This document shows, one piece after another, positions 11,666 to 23,752 of a DNA stretch of 64,000 nucleotides (positions are counted from its first letter, which is position 1; each line of letters starts with the position of its first letter). A program made the translations under genes and the position numbers. The DNA comes from Megalopta genalis (lineage: Eukaryota; Arthropoda; Insecta; Hymenoptera; Halictidae), in assembly GCF_051020955.1 (NCBI RefSeq), contig NW_027476112.1:806001-870000 (forward strand). Reading direction: 5' to 3'. Under the pieces are notes generated by a model, which saw only the letters and a program-made list of their open reading frames with translations, was not told the DNA's origin and did no database searches.

Positions 11666-12540
11666 TGAAAGCAGTACAGACCCAGATTTTGCACACATGT
11701 TAAGTTTCAGAAGCAGACACGTCTACGAACTTGTTTATAACAAGGCTCTGAATATTCACCACTTCAGAGAAACAGATCTGCTTCAATTGTAATCAATCAA
11801 GCTATAAGCAATGTCCTAACAATACAAACACGAACGAAAACGGTTCTCAAACCGATCCGAATATAAATCCCCTCCCCCCGCATTAAAGTATCAATCATCA
11901 ATGATATATTCATATCGGTCAACGTATTGTCGAATATCAAGAAGGCAGGACAAATACAATGGAAATAGAGACAGAAGAATTCAACACAAACAAAGAGGAG
12001 AATAAGAGACCGCTATCTATAACATCAGAAGGAAGCCATATCAACCCAATAAAATTAGCGACTTAAATTTCAAGATTCCTGCTCCAATAACATTAAAAAA
12101 ATATTAATCAAACGAACAGAACCACCCTTTTGCAACACGTGCAACCAAACTATGTCGACCAACCACATCCTTTTCGAATGCAGAAAATACGAAATATCAA
12201 GACAAAAATACAAGATACTACCCGTCGTAAAATTCCTAAAGGAAACCAACATCTACCAGGAAATAAAAACAAGAAACAGGACAATAAACCGTTGCTAATG
12301 ACATGAAGGTCGATGCGACGTTAAACCTGAAAAAAGATTCTTGGTCTTTTTCACAACAGTTTTCTTGTACAAATTCGTTGTATATTACCATCGCTTATCA
12401 AAAATGAATATCACGAGCCAGGCTCGCGAACAGCTAGTAAATGAATGTTAGTTCCTATCAGTATGCCACGAGAGTTAGTCGCGATTCTTATAATTGTTGT
12501 TACAAAGCAGTTTAGTTATTAAAATTTAAGAAATCCCTAC
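11666..12540. other. Decayed retroelement DNA, no intact gene
   Basis: 11690-11830 continues with residues that look like the LINE after its insertion ('SFRSRHVYELVYNKALN'). 12070-12300 resembles the Cys/His-containing tail of an ORF2 read on the plus strand (cnaccnactatgtcgaccaaccac... with LFECRKYEISRQKY). Both are broken. They fit one long decayed LINE from about 10.9 to 12.3 kb, but continuity is uncertain. Confidence 0.4.
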
Positions 12541-13428
12541 AAAATGCAAAATACAAAAGTGTTAGATAAAAGCAATGATAACGAATCCAATGATAGTAAC
12601 GTGTTTGTGCCAATCACAAAGCGTGTAAGGTGTTTGATTATAGTTAGGAGTAGTGAAGAGAAAGGTACGACAATCATGGATTTGCCAGAAAGTAAAAAAC
12701 ACACCAATAGTTTGGAAGTATTCTGAACATCATGGAATAAAAGCGTCTATTTTAAATAATTTAAGCGAGAATCCAACAATGTTAGACCTATTTTTTATTA
12801 CATTTGATAACAAGTTTTGGGAAATGCTGACCATGAAAACAAATCGCTTCGCACATCAGACAATTCACGACGAGCCAAAAGACGGCATGTGGACGACACT
12901 TGGTATCCTGTTATCTTAGATGAAATAAAGGCCCATTATGCACTGTGAATTTTGATGGGTCAAGTGAAAAAAATCAAATATTTAACTGTATTGAACTAGA
13001 AGAGCTGTAGTAGAAACGCCAATATTTAGACAAACGATGCCTTTTGAGAGATTTCGGCAAATTTCGAGATTTTTACATTTCTCTGATAATGAAACTGCTG
13101 ATAGTAATGACCGACTTCGAAAGATAAAAGCTATCATCAACCTTTGGAATGAAAAATTTAAAGAAATTTACACACCCAATGAATATGTCAGTATAGACGA
13201 ATCCTTAATGAAATATAAAGAGCGCGTTTAGCGTACAAACAATTCAATCCATCCAAAAGAGCCTGATTTGCATTAAAAATTTACAAATTATACGAGGCAA
13301 GTACCGGTTTCTGTCACGGATTTAAAATATATACTGGCCAGTACAAAATTGATCGAAATGATAGTGCGTTAGAGAACGTTGTGATAGAGCTGTCAAAATG
13401 TATAATAAACAAGGAATATACTTTGTCT

Positions 13429-14518
13429 TTTTCTTTTTTTTTTTTTTTAACGTGGGGGAAATCTGCTGGCCAGACACCACCGCCCCGCCCGGGGGGGAAA
13501 TGCTGGTTTGACCCGCTAAAACCCCCACGGCGGCCTAGGGCGCTGGCGATTACTGGGGGAGCCACGGGAACTCTTAACGAACACAACCGCGGCTCCCCCT
13601 CGCCTGGCCGGCCACCAGGATGGAATGGCGGTGGCCGGCCGCGTCCCGGGGGTAGATTTATCCTCCCCCATGAATAATCTTGGTTCGGCGGTGCGGGGGA
13701 CCGCTCCACGCATCGTCTCGTCACGACGGGCGCTTTTCAATGAGGGTGCCCAGGGCCCCCGCCCTGGGCACGACGGCCGTCGGGGGCGACGATGTTCGTC
13801 GCCCCACTCCCGGTGTAGGGAGGACATCTTCGATTGGCGGGCGGCGGGCAATTAAACCAGCATAATCTGGTACACCCGCCGCCCGCCTATTCTCAGCTGT
13901 TCGGGGGGGGGGGGCTCTAGGCGTGGGCGCACACGCCGCACCCCCCGCTCACGGCGACCCCGCTCGGCAGCCTCCTTCTGCAACATTACCTGTTCGCAGA
14001 AGGCGATGGCTGCCGCCCATTTTCTCGGGCTCTCCAGCATGGCCCCAACCAAGCTGGAGAGAGCGAGGTCGCGACCAACTTCCCTTCTTAGGACTCGGCG
14101 CAGCACTGAAAAGGCGGGGCATACCTCCAGTGTATGCTGCGCCGAGTCCTCCTCCGCGCCACAGTGGTGGCACACCGTCGTCGCTTCCCGACCGATGCGA
14201 CACAGGTAGACACCGAAGCAGCCATGCCCGGTGAATACCTGCGTTGCACGGTAGGAGAGCCTGCCAAACCGCCTCTCCCGCCACGAGGTGAAGTGCGGCA
14301 GGAGAGCCCCAGCGACGCGCTCGCCGGCATGGGAACAAATCTCCGCATGCCATCTGGCGAGCGCAAGTCCCCGGGCCTGGAGCTCGAAGCACTGGACCGC
14401 CTCCTGCTCCGGCGGGTCCCCCCGAGCCCGGCCAGCGATGCATATGCGCCTATAAATATAGGCGCGCATCGCCGCCTGCAGCTCGAAGGGAATTTCTCCC
14501 GCCAGAGCAAGCGCCGCC
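13429..14518 (-). mobile_element. 5'-truncated R1-like LINE with poly(A) tail and TSD
   Basis: This GC-rich block stands out in AT-rich surroundings. Read on the minus strand it begins inside ORF2 at about 14518, ends with a 3' UTR and closes with a poly(A) tail (13429-13449). Identical 13-bp sequences atatactttgtct flank it (13416-13428 and 14519-14531), the duplicated target. It inserted into the piggyBac gene, whose frame reads across the empty site. The truncation is typical of target-primed reverse transcription. Confidence 0.9.
13852..14518 (-). pseudogene. LINE ORF2 C-terminal domain (R1-clade-like), truncated
   Basis: The frame is open to a natural stop at 13852 and includes about 220 residues of LINE origin. 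It is Arg/Ala-rich and carries the C-terminal zinc-finger pattern CX2CX12HX4-type (CHHCGAEEDSAQHTLEVC) found after the reverse transcriptase in R1-clade elements. The reverse transcriptase and endonuclease are absent because of 5' truncation. A run of G/C (about 13904-13914) follows Pro codons near the end. It has no upstream start of its own, so it cannot be functional. Confidence 0.8.
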
Positions 14519-15170
14519 ATATACTTTGTCTCTGGACAACTGGTACTCTTCACCAAAACTTTTTTAAAAGATTACATCAGAAAAAGACTAACGTAATCGA
14601 GACAGTGCGCAAGAACAGGAAAAATATGCCAAACGCCAATCAAAAGCATATTTTGAAGAAAGGAGAATGTATATGAAGATGTTGCAATAATTTGATAGCT
14701 GTGAGGTGGAAGGACAAGCGCGACGTGTATATGATATCAATGAAACACGAAACTGCAGAGATGGTCGAGTAATCAAACAAAGAATTACAGAAAGTAATGA
14801 AGCCTAAATGTATCCTGAAATATAACAAGGTTATGGGTGCAGTTGATCATCAAGATCAGATGTTTGCCTGTTTCCGAATCATGAAAAAAGTCATCGAAGG
14901 ATACCGAAAACTTTTCTTTTGCATGTCAGATATGGCTCTGTTCAATACCTACATTATGCATAAAGCTATTCACAGTTGAAAAAGGGAGACTTATGTTGAT
15001 TACGGTATAAATATAGCAGAAGCAATTTTACAAATTGTCGAATTACCGGACTACAAAATGCGTGGAAAATCTAGATCTAAACACCTCTTCGACTCCAAGC
15101 TCAATATTGGGCTCATTTCACAAAAAATATCGATCCGACGCCTTGGAATAAGCATCCGACACGGATATGA

Positions 15171-18100
15171 GGTAAATGTAATCTTACATGTATATAATAT
15201 TATCGTGACTTAATTTAAAATTATACGTTATAATAAAATTAATTGAAATATCTTATAAAATGTTACATACTGGTCAATATACGGCTTTTATTCAGATTGA
15301 TTTGCTGGCATCTGGATGACGTCACCGATAATCTTCTAATACTTGTAAAATAAATTGTTTATTATATTCATTTTTCGTTAATAAGCTATTACATTCCGTG
15401 ATAAACTCCAAGCCGTTTAAAGCTAACGGGAAGACTTTTGCGACCAACGTGTCCGCACTGTATATAGTCGCCTTCTCGTCAAGTCTGAATAATGCAGATA
15501 GCGGCTTGAGTACGAATCATGCATAATTAAAGTGTGGATAGTAAAGTATTACTATACTACTTTCATGCATGCTATAGCGAAGACAACCTGCAAAATTGAC
15601 ATCACTTTTATCATCATTATTTTAAATCGTGGGTTTAAACATGAATGTAGAGTATTATCAAAATCTGAATCATAATAATGTTCTATGTGAAATATATAGT
15701 AGAATGAACCATCTACATCTTACAGTTGTATGTATTTACGTAACTGGAGTATGAAGTTTTGGAAATATGTAGTACTCAGGAAGGCTCATAAAGTGCAAAA
15801 ATAAGTTAAATGTTCGACAATTTTCAAAATTACTAGTTCATTATTCTTATAAGAGTTTATGTTGCAAATATATCTTTTCGTTGGGAACTCTAGTAGTGTT
15901 GGAAGGTTGAATTGGATAGTGGACTGTATAGTAAAAAACGCTAGTGTAATAACACTAAATATATTTTAAACAATAAGATTTGTAAAGAACAGCATAATAT
16001 ACAATAGAATGATAAAATCTAATGATGTATCATGAAGATCACGAATTTATACGATCAAGCGATCAATTTATGATTACAAAGCTGTAGCGAAATTTGCAAG
16101 TGCAATTGATTATAGCGAAGCTAGTCTGCAAGCACAAAAGTATACAGACACTGGACTGCAAGAGCAGAGAACTTAGAGTTATATATACTAGCGCAACTAT
16201 ATGTATCTACGTAACAGTAGTTGATAACTAATGCCACGTTCGCGGTGTGAGGGCCTATTTATTTCGTTGTGAATATTGAAAACTAAGCAGCACTGAAAGT
16301 TCGTTACACTGCACGAAGGCAATGACCTAACGAAGAGCGCTGCATGGGAAACAACGAAAAATAGGTAACGGATTTGATATTGGGATTATTGGAAGGTGAT
16401 AAATACATTGCGACGGTGCAAAAAAAAAATTGTTTGAAGTGTTTACTACGGGTTGTCTACCTTGACGGGCGTCGAACTCGAACAGCTGAGCTCGACTTAA
16501 TGTAAAAAAACTAACGTCTGGCTAGAGTTCTTATGCATCGATCCAAGTGATACCAGTAAAGAGGAGGTAATGGACTGGCGATCTAAAATTGATCGATTTG
16601 ATTTTGGAGATACGGGGCCATTTTCTTCAGTCTACTGAATCTGTATTGAAAAATTTATAGTTGGGTCGGGTTGTTGCTTGACAAATTTCCAATATTCGGA
16701 ATCAGCAACGGAATCGCCAACATCTAATTTCACCACAAATGAAGAGTTGCATTAAATGGAACATTCAGATTGAGAATACTCCATTTTTTATTACTGCAGA
16801 GCTATGCATTCTTGGTAGTTTGCAGAACATTTCTTGTACTCTACGCGCCCGAAATAACTAAATGTTTTCCTTTAATGGTTATAATACGGAGGAAGAAAAG
16901 CAGTGTAACAGTAGTCGTTGGTTTCATTAGTCGAAGGCAACTATGGCTGGATACGACAACGATACTTACCTAAGTATTAATTGCAGGCAAATATAGCCAT
17001 TTTCAAAGAATGATAAGTTAACTTCACAACTATCGACTTCAATTTCCAAAGTATTTCGGAATAAGTGCTGATTAATTCAGGGTTACAAAATTTCAGATAG
17101 TGTACATAACTAGAAAAGTAACGCGCAGTGGATACATTTTTGGTAAACTGGCAACAAATATTAATCACATAATGAAAAATAGCAAGAATGCACGATTCCT
17201 AGTAAATATTGAAGTGGAAATACAGAAAGCAGGAATTTGCTTGCTTGATGACTTACAGTTTTTGCCGTCAACAAAAACCGATTGGGTCAACATGGAAGTT
17301 GAGTGATGCAGTTTTCATGTCAAGATTCACGTCAGTGTTCAGCAGATATCCAGATGACTATTGCGGAAGTAACCAACAAGAAAAGTAAGACTACATTGAT
17401 CTGAATTTCGACGTACTTTTGAAGCTAGGCTTTGAGAATTGCTTTTGGATCTTTCATACCAAACTTTCCTGAATTTGGTTAACAGTCTGAAATATTTACT
17501 TCTCGGGGTGAACAGGACCGGAAGTGTTTCTGCGAAGCCGTGTATATTATCTATGAATCAAATTGTGCAGTAATGGTACCAAGAGTCATTGAAATCTGGA
17601 TCGGTAATTTTTATTTACTCGTCATTATATGCTGTTGCCTTCCATTAATTAAAAACTTGCAATCATATTTGGATAACAAGCAATACAGCTTCAGAGGATT
17701 GATTTCTGCATTCAAATACTACTGCCACTAGAGATATTGCTTTCTTGAGTTCGTTGATCAATTTACTGTCTGCTTCCTATTCTGACACGATTAAATCAAA
17801 TACTCTAGATTTATAAAAATCCATGTTTAAAATGATCAAGTTGGAACATTCATTCGATGAAATTGATAATGCAGATTGTCTAGTTGTAGCAACTTTTGCG
17901 TGGACAAAACCTTGTTGTTGTCTATTAAGTGAGCTGCAAAGTTAAGAAATATGTGCGTCGAATCTTTTCGAGCAAACTCAAGCATTTATAGCATTGCAGA
18001 GTTAATGCAATTAATAAACTTATTTCTGAGGTTTTTCATAGTAGTGTTATTGGTTTAAATAGGTCTATGATTTATATTGGACAGTATTTAGCGCAGTTAT

Positions 18101-19175
18101 TCTTGTGAAATGGAATCGCATTGTATATTATGTGTTTGAGTACGAACGCTGTGTATTTCGAACCTACACTGATTGTGATACACTGCATTGGTTTAGGTTG
18201 AAGTACGGAAAAGACTCTCGGTCAGGAAAGAAATTTTTCATTCTTATTGGAGGTTTTGTAAACGTTTTTAAAAAAGACAGAAATGGTAAACGTTTATAGT
18301 GTTTATATAACAGTGCAATACATTCCTCGCAATATTTTGGGTCGTATCATTCCAATTTCAAAAAATCCTTCTCGCTAACATTGTTTTTATGTGAAATGAA
18401 GTCATTTGCATAATTTGGGCTTGATCGAGTTTCGGAGATGCGTTCGAGACTAGTTTCGGAATGACAATATCTTTCTCAGTAAACTTGACAATTTCGAATT
18501 TGACGAACGTCATCAGTTATTAAAAACATATTTTATTTGGGACAGTAATTTAAATTGTTAGAATATTCAAAAATCTTATTTCTCTATAATCATAAATAAA
18601 TTATTTTTGATGATATAATTAAATAAGTCAATGTGGGTGAACTCCTGGGGCGAATTTTACTTCAGGAACCCTCCATTTTCCGCAAGTAACATAATTTTGG
18701 GACACCCTCTATATGGTGTCAGAATGTTCACTTTTCTGTACACTAGAGATAAGCAGGGATCTGAGATTTCAGGTTAGAGTCGGGTCGAAAATTTTCTTTG
18801 AGTTTTGGTCAGAACCCGAAACTTTGGGTCCAGAAATATTCAGAAATATAGTGTATATTACATATTACATGTTACTCGTGAACTCGCCACGAAATCTATA
18901 TACCGGGGTAGTGTTCTTCGGGAGCCGGTTTTGCAAGTAGCACCTTGCTTCTAGGCTCCTGGTGAAACGCTGACGAGTGTTTTTTTTTTGGTTTATGCTG
19001 TGATGTTGGATCCGTTGCTGCCTGTAATCCAGACTTATCAAGTGAATTACGTGATTGTGGTTAGTTGCAGGATGTAAAAAATTCATTTTAATGAGTGACT
19101 GAAGGAGAAAATTTGCAAAAAAACTCCGGCTTGAGAGGATGCCGTTGAATAATATGGTAAATAATATGATTATAT
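15171..19175. other. AT-rich stretch without a supported gene
   Basis: Stops are dense in all frames; the few open stretches of 60-75 codons (16770, 17100, 17540, 18105, 18713) and the 111-codon minus-strand one at 18865-19200 show no domain. At 18692-18712 there is ttttgggacaccct, the reverse complement of a motif also found at 27382. 18760-18850 has cgggtc/acccga-rich sequence resembling the hAT element at 5975. Confidence 0.55.
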
Positions 19176-19438
19176 TGTTACGGTGACTTGTCCAAATCAA
19201 ATCGCTGTAATGTGAAACTGCCCTGTTGTGAACAACTCCTTAAAAAATAATAGAAGATAGAGGTTGCCACGGAAGAGTGTTACCAACGAACAATCGGAGA
19301 GTCGAAATCGGTCCGTCGAACGAGCAACATTTCAAATTGAAAGATCTGAAATATAATCGTATTGAGTTGTATTATAGTTTATATTCTTTATTGTAAATAA
19401 AATGTCACGACGCGAGAGAAACGGAGTGATTCGCAACA
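19176..19438. repeat. Solo LTR, family A (copy 1)
   Basis: The 263-bp unit starts tgttacgg and ends gcaaca and is flanked by atat on both sides (19172-19175; 19439-19442), a 4-bp TSD typical of Ty3/Gypsy elements. It is closely similar to 55383-55646. It contains a polyadenylation-like aaataaa near 19396. No internal element sequence is attached, so it is a recombination product. The orientation is probably plus. Confidence 0.85.
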
Positions 19439-19500
19439 ATATGATAAGTAGAGGATAGGTGTGGAGAGAAAAAGAGGGTAGGGTGAGTCAGTGATGAGGA

Positions 19501-19890
19501 TGTCACGGGACCATATCAGATCTCGAAGAAATGACATATGCTCCTTTATACTCTTCTATCGTACAGGCGAATTCACCGATTCGTATGAAGAAGGTTAAGT
19601 TCAAATAATCGCGAAACTTAGAATTATTACTTGAAGTTCGCGAAAGATCTTGTCTGAACGAAAGTAATTAAGTATTTCCGTAGAAAATACGAAAAGTAAC
19701 ACTCAGAACACGGAGCGAATAATGAAGGTTTTAATGAGACGAACGAGATGTGGCTTGGTTGGAATCGAACTCGTCAATGACTGCTTTATTCGGAGGTCCA
19801 CGCGCTTTTATACATGTAAGTGTTTATAATAGTGTATCCGGTGCGATTAGATTAGGCGTCGGAGACTTAGGAATGTCGCCCTGCTTCACA
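19501..19890 (-). repeat. 3' LTR of the errantivirus element
   Basis: The 390-bp LTR begins TGTGAAGCAGG and ends GGTCCCGTGACA on the minus strand. It is preceded by aacgggggt, a short polypurine tract for plus-strand priming. It carries the 22 bp missing from the 5' LTR. Confidence 0.9.
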
Positions 19891-19899
19891 CCCCCGTTG

Positions 19900-21666
19900 T
19901 TAGATTCGATTTGGTTCCAGAAATCGAACAATCTTCCTTTTTCCGAGCGTTGGTGGTGTCCATTGGTATGATTCATAGGCTGGTGGATCGCTAGGCCACG
20001 AGATTTGTGTAGTGTTGTCTTCCGGGGCGGTTGAGTACCGTACGTTTTCGAACTGTTGAGGTCTATGGGTTTGAACATTCTCCTGACAGCATATTTTTAC
20101 GCAAATGGTCGAAGGTATGCATTTTCCTAGGAGTGAGAAGAGTTTACATTTATATAATGCAAATAGGACAGTAGCAACCAATGTTCCATAACTAAGGTAC
20201 GTGATGATTGAGACGGATATTTCCCCGGCTGATTTGATTCTGTGTTTATGTGAGATGCTAATGAGTTGTGATTCTATGTTATCTAGGCTGTTGGTATAAG
20301 CTTTGAAATTTGGAGTTACTTTTGGTACTATTGGTAACGCCTTGAGTTTATCTAGATCCAAATTGGTCAAATCCGTTCCAAGCATATAATTTCTAATTGT
20401 TATATTGGCTGAATGCGTAGTACCTCCAAGTTTCATTACATTATTATTGTTTGAAAGGGTACAATCTTCGTTGCTGGTGATCTTGACAGGTTGGTCAATT
20501 ACAAATTGTTTTTCGCTGTTACAAAGTGAGGTAATCGTGATCGTGTGTTCCGGTATGACAATGTATGTGTTAGGCGCGTACATCGGTAAAAACGTAAGTT
20601 CGTGGATTTTGAAGAGGGTTAGCGTTCATTCGTTATAATTTGCGCATTCTAAAGCATTAGTGTGTTGTGCGGGTTGTGTACGTTTACAGATTTTCGCGAG
20701 GCTGGTGGATCTACAGTAATGGTCTAGGTAAGTGATGTCAACTGGAATGAATTGCCCTCGCGATTTTAGTAACTGTTCGTGCTTAAGCAGGGGTGCTACG
20801 AAGGTGGATCCCTTTTTGTAAGGGATGGTGTACAATTTGGCATGTGTCCATTCATTCTCTTCTAATATGGGTATAATAACCGAATAGACAATTTGGCGGT
20901 TAATTATATAGATTTTGAGTTGGCTGACGTCGATCAATGTTTGGAAATTATGCAATTTAGGTGATATATGTGACATAATTGAATGTGTTTTTAAGATTTT
21001 CTCGTAAGCGTCCATAAATTGTACTGAGTCAATAATTTCTTGTCGTATAACGTCGTGTTTTCCTACAGTGATTGTTTCTTGTAAGTTGTCGATGTTTTCC
21101 CTAATGTCTGTAACTATAATTTCGGCTAATAAAAGTAACCCAAGTGTTCTTTCGGTATTGTGCGTGCTGCGAGTGAATTCTTCGTATCGCTGTATAAAGT
21201 GTGGGAGTGCTTGACTATTGAGGACGGTTCTGAACATAGCAGTCTGATTCTGTATGATCTTGGAAAGTTTTGTGTTTTCGTCGAATAATTTGTCAATGTT
21301 TTGATTTATTAGGATTAAATCATCTTCGTCGAGAGTTCCAAAAAGTGCTTTGGAAGCTGAGCCTATTATGTTCAAAATTCCTCGCTTGGTGCGTAGGTGT
21401 AAAAGGTTACTTAAGCGATTGTATTCTATGTTTAACTTGCGCAGTTTTTCTATGAGGTAAGCCGTGTTGATATTGTTACAAACTTTGCATGTATTTTTTA
21501 TTTCGGTCGTGAGTTGATTTGCTTTGTCTAGGTCGCTGCTAATGTCGGATAGGTTAATAATCATGTTAATCTTTATCTCATTATGGTACATGTAGATCGT
21601 TTCTATATTTTCGTCTATGATTTGTGAGTGATTGAGGTTGGTGATTTCTAATCCGCGGGTTTTAGC
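19900..21666 (-). pseudogene. env: Errantivirus envelope (F-type), one premature stop
   Basis: The env frame can be followed from a likely 3' splice site (tttaccttccag, exon start 21666) to 19900. An RTKR furin-type site is followed by a glycine/hydrophobic fusion-peptide-like segment at about 21384-21330. A membrane span (about 20 residues, 'LSYGTLVATVLFALYKC') lies near 20190-20140, followed by a Cys-rich stretch and a cytoplasmic tail with a PPAY motif. The frame is interrupted by one in-frame stop at 20626-20628. In the family, env is made from a spliced mRNA and mediates particle release and cell entry. This copy cannot make the full protein. Confidence 0.88.
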
Positions 21667-22694
21667 CTGGAAGGTAAATGGTAAGGTTTTAATCGGTTTC
21701 CATGTGTTAGTAGGGTTTTATTGTCTGAGATTTGTATGAGGTAATTAGGTTTTCGCACCTCGAGTATTTTGTAAGGGCCTAGGAATTCTGGGGATAGTTT
21801 GTTTCGCTTGTGGTCGTTGTGTAAGAGGACTTAGTCGTCGATATTATATAAACTTTGGATTCGGATTTTTCGGACTTGGTCTTGTTTGAAGCGTTTCTTA
21901 GTGGCTTCGATATTGATTTTTGCGTAATTAAGATAGTCGTTATGCCGTTGCTTCCAAAGTTTAAATAATTTGTTATGGGATAGGGCGGGTGTTAACGCGA
22001 TCGAGGAGGGTAGATTGGCTTTTCGGCCGAATGTTAGCTCGAAGGGTGTGTATCCTGTGGTTGAGTGAACAGAGGTATTAAATGCCATTGAAATTAGATT
22101 GAGGTGTTCATCTCAATCGGTCCGTGTTTCGTCAATACTGGTCCGCAGTAGATCTTTGACTGTGCCGTGAGTTCTTTCGAGAGCTCCATTGCTTTGCAGG
22201 TAAAAACTGGTTGTTTTAATATGCTGAATTTTGAATATTTTCTCGAATTGTTCCATGAGTTTACTAACAAAGTTTTGCCCTTGATCAGTGAGGATGTGTT
22301 TCGGTGAGGAGAAGATGTAAATATAATGGGATATCAGTTTATCTATAATAGATTCTGTTCTCTGGTTTTGTAAAGGGATTAGCATTAGGCATTTAGTAAG
22401 GTAGTCTTGGATTGAGAGGATAAATTGGTTTCCTTTATTCGTTAGTGGGAGGGGTCCGATTAAGTCCATTGCTATCTTGTTGTTGGGATTCAGGGGGGTG
22501 TCGGTTATAATAGTTTCTTCCCTAGGTCTAATACGCGTGAGCTTGTTGCGTTGACAGGTATCGCAATGTTTTATGTAATTTTGAACATCGGTTTCTAGGT
22601 TGGGCCAAGTATGTTCTCGTTTAATTGTATCAATGGTTTTGTTTTCTATTTTGTCCTCCATGAGCATTATCAAGTGTAATCTGCTAAGCCCCAT
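21648..22694 (-). pseudogene. pol: Errantivirus pol part 3: integrase
   Basis: 22694-22113 has the end of the HHCC zinc-binding domain (HCDTCQRNK) and the DDE core: Asp in 'IAMDLIGPLP', Asp in 'ILTDQGQNF', Glu in 'NGALERTHG'. A stop near 22110 interrupts it; 22088-21834 continues in register with 'NTSVHSTTGYTPFEL'. A second stop lies at 21831-21833, and the frame then runs through an SH3-like C-terminal end to the natural stop at 21648-21650. The end overlaps the start of env in another frame. Confidence 0.85.
21667..21680 (-). promoter_or_regulatory. Candidate 3' splice site for env mRNA
   Basis: The minus-strand sequence tttaccttccag ends a pyrimidine-rich stretch inside the end of pol and opens the env frame in phase. 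Errantiviruses express env by splicing, so the position fits, but the donor near gag was not identified. Confidence 0.45.
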
Positions 22695-23752
22695 GTTTTT
22701 TCGTTATACGTTCCGAATAATGTAGGCGATAGTTGGGTATAGGATTTTCGATTAGGTTTTAAGCATAAAGGGGACGGTGTAGGATCAAGTTTCCAATCGT
22801 TATAAAGATCGTATAGGATGTCGGGTAACATGTCGTTAATTGTTTCTGGGGAATTATCTGGGTTTTTGACCTTTACGTTTAATTTTACTGGGATGTTGGA
22901 TTTAATGGTTACGGGATATATTGGGTAGCGCGATAGAGCATCGGCGACCACGTTTTCTTTGCCTTTTTTATATTCTACTTCAAAGTCATACTCTTCGAGT
23001 CTCAATCTCCATCTCATGAGTCTAGAAGAGGGGTCCTTTACGTTTTTTAGCCAGACTAAAGCCTGATGGTCTGTTTGGATCATAAATTTTCTCCCTAATA
23101 AATATTGTCGTAAACGTTTTGTCGCCCATACGATCGCTAGGAATTCTTTTCCCGTTGTTGAGTAGTTTCGTTCGGCCGGATTGAGTGTTCGGGATATGAA
23201 ATTACAAGGTAGGTTGTCTTGGGACAAGGCGGCTCCTATGCCTTCGTTACTGGCGTCTGTGGTTAAGGTGAAAGGTTTGGAAAAATCGGGATATTTGAGG
23301 ATTGGTGCTGAGCACAATTTTTGTTTGAGGTCTTTGAATGCCGTTTCCTGATCAATTGTCCATCTAAATGGTTCACTCTTTTTCGTTAGGATCGTGAGGG
23401 GTTTGGAGATTTTTGCGAAGTTTCTAATAAATTTTCTGTAGTATCCGGTTAGTCCGAGGAAAGCTTTTACTTGAGTAGGTGTCATGGGTTGAGGGAAATC
23501 TTTGATAGCTTTGATTTTATTGGGGTTTGGCTTTACTCTGTCTGCAGTTACTATGTGTCCTAAATATTCGAGTTCTGATTTTAGAAATTCGCATTTGTCA
23601 ATCTGTAATTTCAGTCCTAAGTCTTGCAGTCTTTGAAATACGATGGCTAGATTCTTATTGTGTTCTTCAATCGTCTGTCCGAAAATAATAATATCGTCCA
23701 TGTATACGAAGCAGTGTTTGTCTATTAGTCCACGTAAAGCAGTGTTCATCAT
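22670..23752 (-). pseudogene. pol: Errantivirus pol part 2: RT C-terminal half and RNase H
   Basis: The 360-codon frame opens just after the RT frameshift. It has the RT catalytic YMDD box near residue 18, the palm/thumb segment with LGH and the 'FLGLTGYYRKFI' connection, then RNase H with the first Asp in 'LTTDASNEGIGAAL' (about 165-179) and 'QTDHQALVWL' (about 227). A His/Asp tail 'VADALSRYP' closes RNase H near 275. It ends near 22670 where another frameshift leads into the integrase. Confidence 0.9.

Larger units (their letters stand above)
12544..15170 (+). pseudogene. piggyBac-like transposase relic, split by a LINE
   Basis: The pieces run in order on the plus strand. 12544-12920 is the N-terminal part ending near 'QTIHDEPKDGMW'. 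13037-13231 holds 'MPFERFRQISRFLHFSDN' and 'YVSIDESLMKYK', the family's first catalytic-core region. 13385-13428 plus 14519-14650 hold the next conserved block ('TVRKNRKNMPN'). 14820-14979 holds 'GAVDHQDQM', containing a catalytic-type Asp pair, and 'FNTYIMHKA'. 15040-15150 is a decayed tail. Frameshifts and stops occur between the pieces, so no function is expected. I could not fix the terminal repeats or the TTAA target. Confidence 0.8.

Noticed and set aside
13381..14676. Several open frames on the plus strand in the GC-rich block
   Set aside because: The block is a minus-strand LINE fragment; high GC lowers stop frequency and opens shadow frames.
18865..19200. 111-codon minus-strand frame
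   Set aside because: It runs into the solo LTR at 19176 and has no domain.
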